From: Lachnospiraceae bacterium
Lineage (GTDB): Bacteria > Bacillota > Clostridia > Lachnospirales > Lachnospiraceae
Reading direction: 5' to 3'
Length of the DNA stretch: 5,711 bases
NCBI GenBank assembly: GCA_017463035.1
Contig: JAFTPY010000247.1
Span: 1-5,711, forward strand
Shown here: positions 1-5,625 of the stretch, one piece after another
Numbering within the stretch: the stretch's first letter is position 1
Layout: each line of letters begins with the position of its first letter
Translations under genes and position numbers: made by a program
Notes under the pieces: model-generated
Databases searched by the model: none
Told to the model about the DNA's origin: nothing
What the model saw: only the letters and a program-made list of their open reading frames with translations

Positions 1-180
1 AAGTTTATCTACAAGTTACCCGGCTTGTACTTTTTAAACGGGGAAGTATTTTGCTTTGTGAACGGAGAGACAGAGGAGGAGCTTGTATACATGGTGTACC
101 GGTGTAAGCAAAGTGATTTGCTTGCGGGAACTCCGGTGATGGAGCTTGTGTATAAGACAAGTGTGGCGATTAATAAGTAA
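1..180 (+). CDS. Unidentified protein, C-terminal 59 residues (5' end outside window)
   Basis: Frame 1 is open from the first base to a TAA at 178-180, giving 59 residues that end in ...YKTSVAINK. The fragment starts with a mixed hydrophobic stretch (FIYKLPGLYFLNGEVFCFVNG), followed by an acidic TEEELVYMVYRC segment. It has no transmembrane helix, Walker motif or other signature that I recognise, so I assign no function. It is followed after 53 bp by the ABC ATPase gene on the same strand. I see no terminator or convincing promoter in that gap, so it is probably the upstream member of the same transcript, perhaps an accessory or regulatory protein of the exporter. That role is inference from position only. 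The reading frame itself is well supported by its length to the window edge and by the neighbouring gene order. Confidence 0.6.
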   Translation, partial: KFIYKLPGLYFLNGEVFCFVNGETEEELVYMVYRCKQSDLLAGTPVMELVYKTSVAINK

Positions 181-220
181 AGTGCGAGTGAGGAAAGGGA
201 GAAAAGCGAATAAGGGAATG

Positions 221-226
221 AGGAGG
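221..226 (+). promoter_or_regulatory. Ribosome binding site of the ABC ATPase gene
   Basis: A perfect AGGAGG lies 7 nt before the ATG at 234. It fixes that ATG as the start of the ATPase gene, which agrees with the canonical N-terminus MLELNNVTKKYG of ABC ATPases. Confidence 0.85.
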
Positions 227-233
227 AAGTTTT

Positions 234-995
234 ATGTTAGAGCTGAACAATGTGACAAAAAAGTACGGTAACAAGACGGCGTTAAATGATCTGAGTGTGA
301 AGTTCGAAACCGGAGTCTACGGACTTCTGGGGGCCAACGGTGCGGGCAAGTCCACCATGTTAAATCTGATTACGGATAATATTCCGCGGACGTCCGGAGA
401 GATTTTGTATGACGGAAAGGACATTCTTTCTTTAGGAAGGGGCTATCGCAAGAGAGTAGGCTATACCCCGCAGCTTCAGGGCATGTACGAGGATTTTTCT
501 GCGAGGGATTTTTTACATTACATCGGAGCCTTAAAGGGAATGAAGCGGGGGGCGTGTAAGAAACAGACGGAGCAGTTTTTGGATATTGTCTGTCTGGCGG
601 GGGATGCCCATCACAAGCTGGGTTCTTTTTCCGGCGGTATGCGGCAGCGTGTACTGTTGGCGGCGGCCATGCTTGACGAGCCGGAAATTTTGATTCTGGA
701 CGAGCCGACGGCGGGCCTTGACCCGACCCAGCGGATTCGCCTGAGAGATTATATCGCATCCGTGGCGAAGGAGCGGACGGTGCTTTTGGCAACTCACGTC
801 ATCGGCGATATCGAGACCATCGCAAAGAAAGTGCTTCTGCTTCACCACGGGAATCTTTGCCGGTTTGCACCGATTCCGGAGCTATTGTCGGAGGCAGAAG
901 AATTGATGAAAGAAAAGGGACAGATGCCGTCCCATACGATTACCTTGGAGGATGTGTATTTGTTCCATGCCAATGAACAGCTGACCGATAACTAG
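234..995 (+). CDS. ABC transporter ATP-binding protein (ABC-2 exporter type)
   Basis: This 253-residue cytoplasmic ATPase would power the membrane protein encoded directly downstream. All nucleotide-binding motifs are intact: the adenine-stacking Tyr 11 region, Walker A GANGAGKST at 33-41, Q-loop Gln 80, signature FSGGMRQR at 132-139, Walker B ILILDEP at 152-158 with catalytic Glu 157, D-loop GLDP at 161-164 and H-loop His 188. The C-terminal TLEDVYLFH is the tail common in ATPases paired with ABC-2 type permeases, so export rather than import is the likely direction. Only one ATPase is encoded, so a homodimer is expected. The length is typical for the family. The substrate cannot be read from the sequence; a peptide, antibiotic or lipid are all possible. 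The stop codon is 11 bp before the permease start, indicating coupled expression. Confidence 0.95.
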   Translation: MLELNNVTKKYGNKTALNDLSVKFETGVYGLLGANGAGKSTMLNLITDNIPRTSGEILYDGKDILSLGRGYRKRVGYTPQLQGMYEDFSARDFLHYIGALKGMKRGACKKQTEQFLDIVCLAGDAHHKLGSFSGGMRQRVLLAAAMLDEPEILILDEPTAGLDPTQRIRLRDYIASVAKERTVLLATHVIGDIETIAKKVLLLHHGNLCRFAPIPELLSEAEELMKEKGQMPSHTITLEDVYLFHANEQLTDN

Positions 996-1002
996 GGGGT
1001 GA
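994..1002 (+). promoter_or_regulatory. Ribosome binding site of the permease, overlapping the ATPase stop codon
   Basis: AGGGGGTGA differs from the ideal AGGAGGTGA at one base, and that base can still pair as G-U with 16S rRNA. Its first two bases are the last two of the ATPase TAG stop (993-995). It sits 4 nt before the ATG at 1007. Ribosomes ending the ATPase would be positioned on it, which favours translational coupling of the two subunits. Confidence 0.75.
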
Positions 1003-1006
1003 CGGG

Positions 1007-2992
1007 ATGTTAGAATTAAAGCGGATTTTGTGGAACGGGAAAACCATGTTGCTGTTCGGAATTCTCCTTCTGCTGCACGGAATTTTCTTTGTGTTCCAGT
1101 GTAATGACGAAAAGTCCATTACTCCTATCGGAGAGGAACTGACGGCCTACATCGACGGGTATGACGACTATATGACATCGGTGCAGGATAACGTGGTTAT
1201 GATGAAGGAAAATCCTTTGTTTGCCATGGACGATTCCTTTGTTTTTCGCAATTTGATTAAAACGGGGGAGGATTATGCCAAGATTTCGGATATTACGCCG
1301 GTGGAAGGTGAAAACCGGGGCATTATGGCGGTGTTTCAGTTTACGCTGTCTACATTCATATTGCTTTTAACGGGCGTGTATATTGTGCTTTGTTTTCTGG
1401 CGGAGCGTCAGAAGGGCTTGTATCTTCTGGTGCGTTGTACGGAGCGTGGACGGACCGTACTCTCTTTGCAGAGAATCGGAATTCTGTGTCTCGGTGTGTT
1501 CGGGGCGGCACTGATTTTGTACGGCAGTATTTTTGGCATAAGCTCTGTGATTTTTCCGGGCTGTGATATAGCGCGGCCGGTGCAGTCTATTCCGGAATTG
1601 GGCAGTGTCATCGGACATTATTCCATCGGGGAGTATTTTGTTTTGTATGTGCTGCGTAAGGCTATGGGGTGTTTGTTTGCTTGTCTGCTGCTGTATTTTT
1701 GCATGTCGCTGTTCCGTTCCAGCTTTTGTATCGTGGCGTTTTTCCTTTTGATGCTGGGAGAATATGCGTTGTATGCCTTTATTATTCCCACCGGCAAGTG
1801 GAGTGTGTTTAAGTACATCAATCTGTATACCTACGCCTTTTGCGGAACGGATTATGCCAATTATTATAATCTGAATGTGTTCGGAAATCCCATGAACATT
1901 GTGGGAACCTCCGATGTGTTTGTTTTAATCGGAACTGTGGTACTGGTGCTTGTGTGTATGCTGCAATATGCGAGACAGTATCCGCGGAGCGAGTATCGTA
2001 CGTTGAAGATAATTGAAAAGCTACGGGTATTTGTGAGCCGGCATAAGCCGTCCTGCTCTCTTATGACATGGGAATTAAAGAAGGTGATGCTTTCCCAGAA
2101 GGGCCTGTTTATTATGGTAATTCTGATTTATCTGGCCTATTCCGCTTCCGTAGAATCCAACTATATGGACTTCCGCAGTAAATACGTGACTCATTGGTAT
2201 CAGGATTTTGCGGGAGAAATTACGGAGGAAAGTGTGAAGAGCATGTACGATACCAGAACAGAGATGGAGGAGGATATCGAACGCTGGCAGGCATCTCTGT
2301 TGCTGCAAGAGGAATACAAGATAAAGAACCTTATGATGGGTGCGGATACCGGCATGATTGACCGATTTATTCAGAACTTGCAAGAGGCGATTCAGGAAAA
2401 CGAACGGCAGATTGCGGGACTGAATGTGGTGCTTCTGCAAGCAGAAGAGGGTTTGGCGTATTCTTTGAAGACCGGTCGCAGGGTCATGCTGATTGATTCC
2501 GGCTCCTATGAGCTGTTACTGCATAACGATAAGCAGACCATTTCCCGGAATTACCTGTATACGCTGCTTACGGTGGTACTGGTGATGTCCGGTGTTATGG
2601 CCTGCGAAAAGGCGTCCCATATGGAGATGCTGCTGCATTCGTTATACAAAGGGAGAATGCAGACTTTGGTTCGCAAGGTTTTGATTATGCTGGGGGTGTG
2701 TATCGTGACAACCCTTTCCGTCCATTTGGTACAGTATTTCCAGATCGGGGAGGTGCTGGCCTTTACCGATAAGGAGGTGCTGGTGCAGAGTATCCCGTGT
2801 GTGCGGAACTTCCCGTTTGCCATTACTATCGGGCAGTATCTGTACTTTATCTACGGAGTCCGGGTGGTGATGTCGGTGCTTATGGGTAGCGCGGTTATGT
2901 ACATCAGCAGTAAATTCAGCCGGATTACGACACTGGCCTTTGGTGTGTTTCTGCTTATCATTCCGATGGGACTGGTGGCCATGCGGTTCTAG
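1007..2992 (+). CDS. ABC-2 type exporter permease with two related halves
   Basis: This 661-residue integral membrane protein is probably the translocation subunit for the ATPase encoded 11 bp upstream. I read about 11 hydrophobic segments near residues 15-30, 108-131, 154-180, 208-232, 238-260, 302-320, 366-381, 513-533, 555-578, 611-633 and 639-658. Large polar loops at about 31-105 and 384-512 would be extracellular; the second is helical and rich in Glu and Gln. Basic stretches at 133-153, 321-365 and 534-554 fit cytoplasmic loops. The two halves are related. ELKRILW (3-9) resembles ELKKVML (356-362), and VQSIP plus IG(E/Q)Y occur at 192-210 and again at 593-611. The second half ends where the fifth segment of the first half ends. 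The gene closes with a terminator starting at its stop codon. The family call is by architecture and context, and the substrate is unknown. Confidence 0.82.
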   Translation: MLELKRILWNGKTMLLFGILLLLHGIFFVFQCNDEKSITPIGEELTAYIDGYDDYMTSVQDNVVMMKENPLFAMDDSFVFRNLIKTGEDYAKISDITPVEGENRGIMAVFQFTLSTFILLLTGVYIVLCFLAERQKGLYLLVRCTERGRTVLSLQRIGILCLGVFGAALILYGSIFGISSVIFPGCDIARPVQSIPELGSVIGHYSIGEYFVLYVLRKAMGCLFACLLLYFCMSLFRSSFCIVAFFLLMLGEYALYAFIIPTGKWSVFKYINLYTYAFCGTDYANYYNLNVFGNPMNIVGTSDVFVLIGTVVLVLVCMLQYARQYPRSEYRTLKIIEKLRVFVSRHKPSCSLMTWELKKVMLSQKGLFIMVILIYLAYSASVESNYMDFRSKYVTHWYQDFAGEITEESVKSMYDTRTEMEEDIERWQASLLLQEEYKIKNLMMGADTGMIDRFIQNLQEAIQENERQIAGLNVVLLQAEEGLAYSLKTGRRVMLIDSGSYELLLHNDKQTISRNYLYTLLTVVLVMSGVMACEKASHMEMLLHSLYKGRMQTLVRKVLIMLGVCIVTTLSVHLVQYFQIGEVLAFTDKEVLVQSIPCVRNFPFAITIGQYLYFIYGVRVVMSVLMGSAVMYISSKFSRITTLAFGVFLLIIPMGLVAMRF

Positions 2993-3028
2993 AAAAAGGA
3001 GCCTTTCACTTCGGTGGGAGGCTTTTTT
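2993..3028 (+). terminator. Intrinsic terminator of the ABC exporter operon, UUCG-capped
   Basis: AGCCTTTCAC (3000-3009) pairs over 10 bp with GTGGGAGGCT (3014-3023), including two G-U pairs. The loop is TTCG closed by C-G, the very stable UUCG tetraloop type. Six T follow at 3023-3028. A run of five A before the stem (2993-2997) means it could also stop transcription from the other strand. It begins right after the permease stop codon. Confidence 0.93.
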
Positions 3029-3034
3029 AAATTG

Positions 3035-3149
3035 CACGGGTTAGAAAAGTAAAATCTCACGGGTTGGAATCGTAAAATCTCGCGGGTTAGAATTACAAAA
3101 ACTCACGGGTTGATATTGCAAAATCTCACGGGTTGTTGTATACTGTGGA
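3035..3149 (+). repeat. Five tandem 23-bp direct repeats, probable operator array
   Basis: Copies begin at 3035, 3058, 3081, 3104 and 3127, each exactly 23 bp apart. Every copy starts CACGGGTT (the third is CGCGGGTT). Copies 1 to 4 end with an A-rich tail, AAAATCT or AAAAACT. The eight or so bases between these two blocks vary (for example AGAAAAGT, GGAATCGT, GATATTGC). The fifth copy keeps only the CACGGGTTG core and then runs into the -10 of the promoter. The array fills the space between the upstream terminator and the ATPase/DUF4143 gene and overlaps that gene's promoter. It is most simply read as multiple binding sites for a regulator. That role is inferred; the repeat itself is directly visible. 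Confidence 0.9.
3116..3144 (+). promoter_or_regulatory. Sigma-A type promoter of the ATPase/DUF4143 gene
   Basis: TTGCAA (3116-3121) and TATACT (3139-3144) are separated by exactly 17 bp, matching the vegetative consensus at 4 of 6 and 5 of 6 positions. Transcription would start near 3151, giving a leader of about 38 nt. The -35 lies in repeat copy 4, and the CACGGGTT core of copy 5 fills the spacer. A protein bound to the repeats would therefore block RNA polymerase. Confidence 0.75.
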
Positions 3150-3168
3150 TAAAAGAGGAGATAATATC

Positions 3169-3222
3169 GTGAGAGAGGAGCATGAGCCATGGATAATCAA
3201 AGGTATAAACCGCGTTTGGTAG
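3169..3222 (+). other. Possible 17-codon leader ORF overlapping the ATPase/DUF4143 start
   Basis: A GTG at 3169 is preceded at 8 nt by its own AGAGGAG (3154-3160). It opens a frame of 17 codons (VREEHEPWIIKGINRVW) ending at TAG 3220-3222. This overlaps the first 34 bases of the main gene in another frame. It could tune translation of the downstream start. It could equally be chance in a purine-rich leader, and there is no evidence that it is translated. Confidence 0.2.
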
Positions 3223-4463
3223 ATAAGAAAATAAAAGAATATCTGAAGACTTTTGGTGCGGTTTGTGTGGAAGGTCCGAAATGGTGTGGAAAAACATGGA
3301 CTTCGGCATATCACAGTGCCAGCCAGATTTTAATCGGAAGTCCGGAGAATAATTTTCAGAACAGAAAACTGGCAGAAATGTCACCGAGTCTGGTTTTGGA
3401 AGGAGAGACTCCTCGTCTGATTGATGAATGGCAGGAAGTACCTCCCCTTTGGGATGCGGTTCGCTATGAGGTAGATAAGAGGGCTGAGAAGGGGCAGTTT
3501 CTTATGACCGGTTCGGCTACTCCCAATCATAAGGGGATTATGCATAGTGGTGCAGGAAGGATAGCAAAGCTCCGTATGCGCCCGATGTCGTTATATGAGT
3601 CGGGAGACTCTTCGGGAGTTATATCGTTAAGCGATATTTTAGCTGGAACCGTGAAACCTTCGTTGACAGGAGAAGTAGACCTTCGGCATTTGTTAGACCT
3701 GGTTGTTCGCGGAGGGTGGCCGGGAAATTTGGACATTCCGATGGAGCAGGCGGAGTTACTTCCGGTGGAATACTTAAATGCAGTGATAGATGACGATGTT
3801 TTCCGGATAGACGGTATAAAGAGGGATACAAGAAAGCTTCGATTGTTATTAAAATCTCTTGCAAGAAATGAAAGTACCACAGCAACGAATAAGAAGTTGA
3901 AGAATGATATCAAAGAAATAGATGATGAGGATATAAATATTGACACGGTAGCGGAATATTTGGATATATTCAATCGATTGTTTATTACCGAAAATCAGTC
4001 GCCGTTTGCATCTCGAATTCGTTCTTCGGTTCGGGTAAAACAGGCTGAAAAACGGCACTTTGTGGATCCGTCACTTGCCTGTGCGGTTTTGGGGGTAAAT
4101 ACCGAGCGTTTACTGGGGGATTTGGAAACTGCGGGATTCCTGTTTGAAGCATTATGTGAAAGAGATTTGCGGATTTATGCTGAGTCGTGTGATGCTTCGC
4201 TGTATCATTATCAGGATTATGCCGGCAAGGAGATCGATGCGGTGGTAGAGTTTAAAAACGGTGATTGGATTGCTTTTGAGATAAAACTTGGAGCAAACCA
4301 AATTGATATTGCGGCGGAGAATTTGATTGCAATACGCAATGCGATAGAAGAGGAGCAAGGTGGTGTGCCACCAAAGGCACTTTGTGTGATTTGCGGAATG
4401 TCCAATGCGGTATATCAACGCCCGGACGGTGTTTATGTGGTGCCGATTACGGCGCTGAGATAA
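3189..4463 (+). CDS. AAA ATPase with DUF4143 domain (AAA_14/DUF4143 family)
   Basis: This 424-residue soluble protein has an N-terminal P-loop ATPase and a C-terminal domain of the DUF4143 type. Visible motifs are Walker A GPKWCGKT (29-36), Walker B RLIDEWQ (76-82, with D79 and E80), a sensor-1-like LMTGSA (105-110) and a family-typical GAGRIAKLRMRPMSLYES (121-138). Residues about 213-266 look like a winged helix. KRHFVDPSLACAVLG (288-302) is typical of the family. The end contains E320, D350 and E364-x-K366, the spacing of a PD-(D/E)XK nuclease-like core. The start is set by GGAG at 3177-3180, 8 nt upstream, with an in-frame TGA just before it at 3183. Such proteins are widespread in bacteria and archaea, but their biological role is not established. 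The gene has its own repeat-laden promoter and seems more AT-rich than its neighbours around 3780-4000, suggesting an accessory, possibly transferred unit. Confidence 0.92.
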   Translation: MDNQRYKPRLVDKKIKEYLKTFGAVCVEGPKWCGKTWTSAYHSASQILIGSPENNFQNRKLAEMSPSLVLEGETPRLIDEWQEVPPLWDAVRYEVDKRAEKGQFLMTGSATPNHKGIMHSGAGRIAKLRMRPMSLYESGDSSGVISLSDILAGTVKPSLTGEVDLRHLLDLVVRGGWPGNLDIPMEQAELLPVEYLNAVIDDDVFRIDGIKRDTRKLRLLLKSLARNESTTATNKKLKNDIKEIDDEDINIDTVAEYLDIFNRLFITENQSPFASRIRSSVRVKQAEKRHFVDPSLACAVLGVNTERLLGDLETAGFLFEALCERDLRIYAESCDASLYHYQDYAGKEIDAVVEFKNGDWIAFEIKLGANQIDIAAENLIAIRNAIEEEQGGVPPKALCVICGMSNAVYQRPDGVYVVPITALR

Positions 4464-4486
4464 TCGTAAGAAACATTTCAAAATAG

Positions 4487-4515
4487 TTGAATTCTGTTCT
4501 GTTATATGCTACAAT
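4487..4515 (+). promoter_or_regulatory. Promoter of cysK, extended -10 type
   Basis: TTGAAT (4487-4492) is followed after 17 bp by TACAAT (4510-4515). A TG at 4507-4508, one base before the -10, makes it an extended -10 promoter. The predicted start is near 4522, leaving a leader of about 35 nt, too short for a T-box or S-box riboswitch. The ribosome binding site AAGGAGA (4544-4550) precedes the ATG at 4557. Confidence 0.82.
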
Positions 4516-4556
4516 TTTAGTGCTGTGATAAAGCAGTAAAGCGAAGGAGAACTATC

Positions 4557-5459
4557 ATGTACATTACCAATGTTTTAGATTTAATCGGAAATACACCGTT
4601 GGTAAGCCTGGAGGCTACCACGGGATTGCAGATTTATGCAAAGGCAGAGTTTTTTAATCCGGGAGGCAGCATCAAGGACCGTATTGCATTAAATATGTTG
4701 GAAGAGGCAGAGAAAAGCGGCGCACTTCGCCCGGGTATGACCATTATCGAGCCGACCTCCGGGAATACCGGTATCGGTCTGGCACTTTGCGGTGTGCGCA
4801 AGGGCTATAAGGTGATTATCGTAATGCCGGAGAACATGAGCGACGAGCGGAAGAAGATTATCCGCGCTCTCGGTGCGGAGCTTATTTTGACGCCACCGGA
4901 GCTCAGTATCGACGGTTCTGTACAGGAGGCCCTTCGTCTGGCATCTTCTTCTGATGAGTATTTTGTGCCGCAGCAGTTCGAGAATCTTGCGAATCCGCAG
5001 GCGCATTATAAGACTACGGCAAGAGAAATCGTAGAGCAGTTAGGAAAGAAAATCGATGTTTTTGTGTCCGGTATCGGCAGCGGCGGTACCTTACAGGGAA
5101 TTGCAAGCTTTCTTTTGGAGCAGAATCCGGATTGTAAAATCGTTGCGGTAGAGCCGAAGAATGTATCCGCACTTCTCGGTCACGAGCCGGGGCTTCATCA
5201 GATTCAGGGCATCGGCGACGGTTTCGTACCGGCAGTATTAGATACGAAGATTATCACTGACATTGTGGAAGTGTCCGATGACGACGCCATTAACACTGCC
5301 AGAGAGTTGGCAAAGGTGCAGGGCCTTTTGGTAGGTACCTCTTCCGGTGCCAATGTCTGGGCAGCAAAGAAGATGGCGGAAAAGTACGGCAAGGATAAGG
5401 TCATTGCTACGATTCTGGCGGACAGAGCGGAGCGGTATTTCAGTACGTCGCTGATTTAA
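4557..5459 (+). CDS. cysK: Cysteine synthase (O-acetylserine sulfhydrylase)
   Basis: This cytosolic PLP enzyme makes cysteine from O-acetylserine and sulfide, the last step of cysteine biosynthesis. The fold-type II signatures are complete. They are the start DLIGNTPLV (8-16), the PLP-binding Lys 40 in NPGGSIKDR (34-42), the substrate loop TSGNTG (67-72) and PQQFENLANP (138-147). The phosphate-binding GIGSGGT (172-178), GIGDGFVP (218-225) and GTSSGAN (260-266) follow, the last with the serine that contacts the PLP ring nitrogen. At 300 residues it is slightly shorter than the usual 305-320. The C-terminal PD(S/T)GERY motif of the family reads ADRAERY here (288-294), a mild variant. It has its own promoter and terminator, and no cysE or sulfur-assimilation gene is adjacent in the window, so it appears monocistronic. 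A cystathionine beta-synthase-like or O-phosphoserine-using role is possible but less likely. Confidence 0.95.
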   Translation: MYITNVLDLIGNTPLVSLEATTGLQIYAKAEFFNPGGSIKDRIALNMLEEAEKSGALRPGMTIIEPTSGNTGIGLALCGVRKGYKVIIVMPENMSDERKKIIRALGAELILTPPELSIDGSVQEALRLASSSDEYFVPQQFENLANPQAHYKTTAREIVEQLGKKIDVFVSGIGSGGTLQGIASFLLEQNPDCKIVAVEPKNVSALLGHEPGLHQIQGIGDGFVPAVLDTKIITDIVEVSDDDAINTARELAKVQGLLVGTSSGANVWAAKKMAEKYGKDKVIATILADRAERYFSTSLI

Positions 5460-5490
5460 GAAGTATTGAAAGAAAATAAGGGATAAAAAG

Positions 5491-5538
5491 AGCGGTATGC
5501 TTTTCGTTCGAAGGGGCGGGAAGCACCGCTTGTTTTGT
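5491..5538 (+). terminator. Intrinsic terminator of cysK
   Basis: AGCGGT (5491-5496) pairs with ACCGCT (5525-5530). After a 2-nt bulge, GCTTTTC (5499-5505) pairs with GGGAAGC (5518-5524), including two T-G pairs, around a 12-nt loop. The T-rich tail TGTTTTGT (5531-5538) follows. It lies 31 bp after the cysK stop codon. Confidence 0.85.
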
Positions 5539-5558
5539 CTATAGGAAAACTATTTAAT
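5530..5558 (+). promoter_or_regulatory. Weak candidate promoter for the sigma-factor-like gene
   Basis: TTGTTT (5530-5535) and TTTAAT (5553-5558) are 17 bp apart and are the best-spaced pair between the cysK terminator and the next gene. The -35 matches only 3 of 6 bases and overlaps the terminator's T tract. A dedicated promoter further right, near the TTGACA at 5593, is an alternative but has no matching -10. Confidence 0.3.
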
Positions 5559-5610
5559 AAATTTTCAAAACCACCCAATGAACCCACTTCTTTTGACACT
5601 TTATGAATGA

Positions 5611-5620
5611 AAGGCGGTGA
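5611..5620 (+). promoter_or_regulatory. Ribosome binding site of the sigma-factor-like gene
   Basis: AAGGCGGTGA differs from the ideal AAGGAGGTGA at one base and lies 5 nt before the ATG at 5626. It supports that ATG as a real gene start even though the gene runs off the window. Confidence 0.75.
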
Positions 5621-5625
5621 AAACA

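Noticed and set aside
181..233. Independent promoter for the ABC cassette
   Set aside because: The 53-bp gap is purine-rich, with no paired -35 and -10 elements and no terminator before it.
370..848. Long minus-strand open frames antisense to the ABC ATPase gene
   Set aside because: They lie opposite a gene with every ABC motif intact, lack convincing ribosome binding sites, and their translations are Pro-, Arg- and His-rich in the way typical of antisense shadows.
2642..3037. Minus-strand frame spanning the permease end and terminator
   Set aside because: It starts inside the terminator region and reads His-, Arg- and Gln-rich sequence with no recognisable domain.
3035..3149. CRISPR array
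   Set aside because: The unit is only 23 bp with about 8 variable bases inside it, leaving no room for spacers, and no cas genes are nearby. The array also overlaps a promoter.
3182..3196. ATG at 3182 as an alternative start of the ATPase/DUF4143 gene
   Set aside because: It is out of frame and meets TAA after four codons, and it is only 1 nt from the GGAG, too close for initiation.
4464..4556. T-box or other riboswitch controlling cysK
   Set aside because: The promoter at 4487-4515 leaves a leader of only about 35 nt, with no stable hairpin or T-box motif.
5593..5621. Ordinary sigma-A promoter using TTGACA at 5593
   Set aside because: No acceptable -10 occurs at 16-18 bp spacing; those positions fall in the ribosome binding site.
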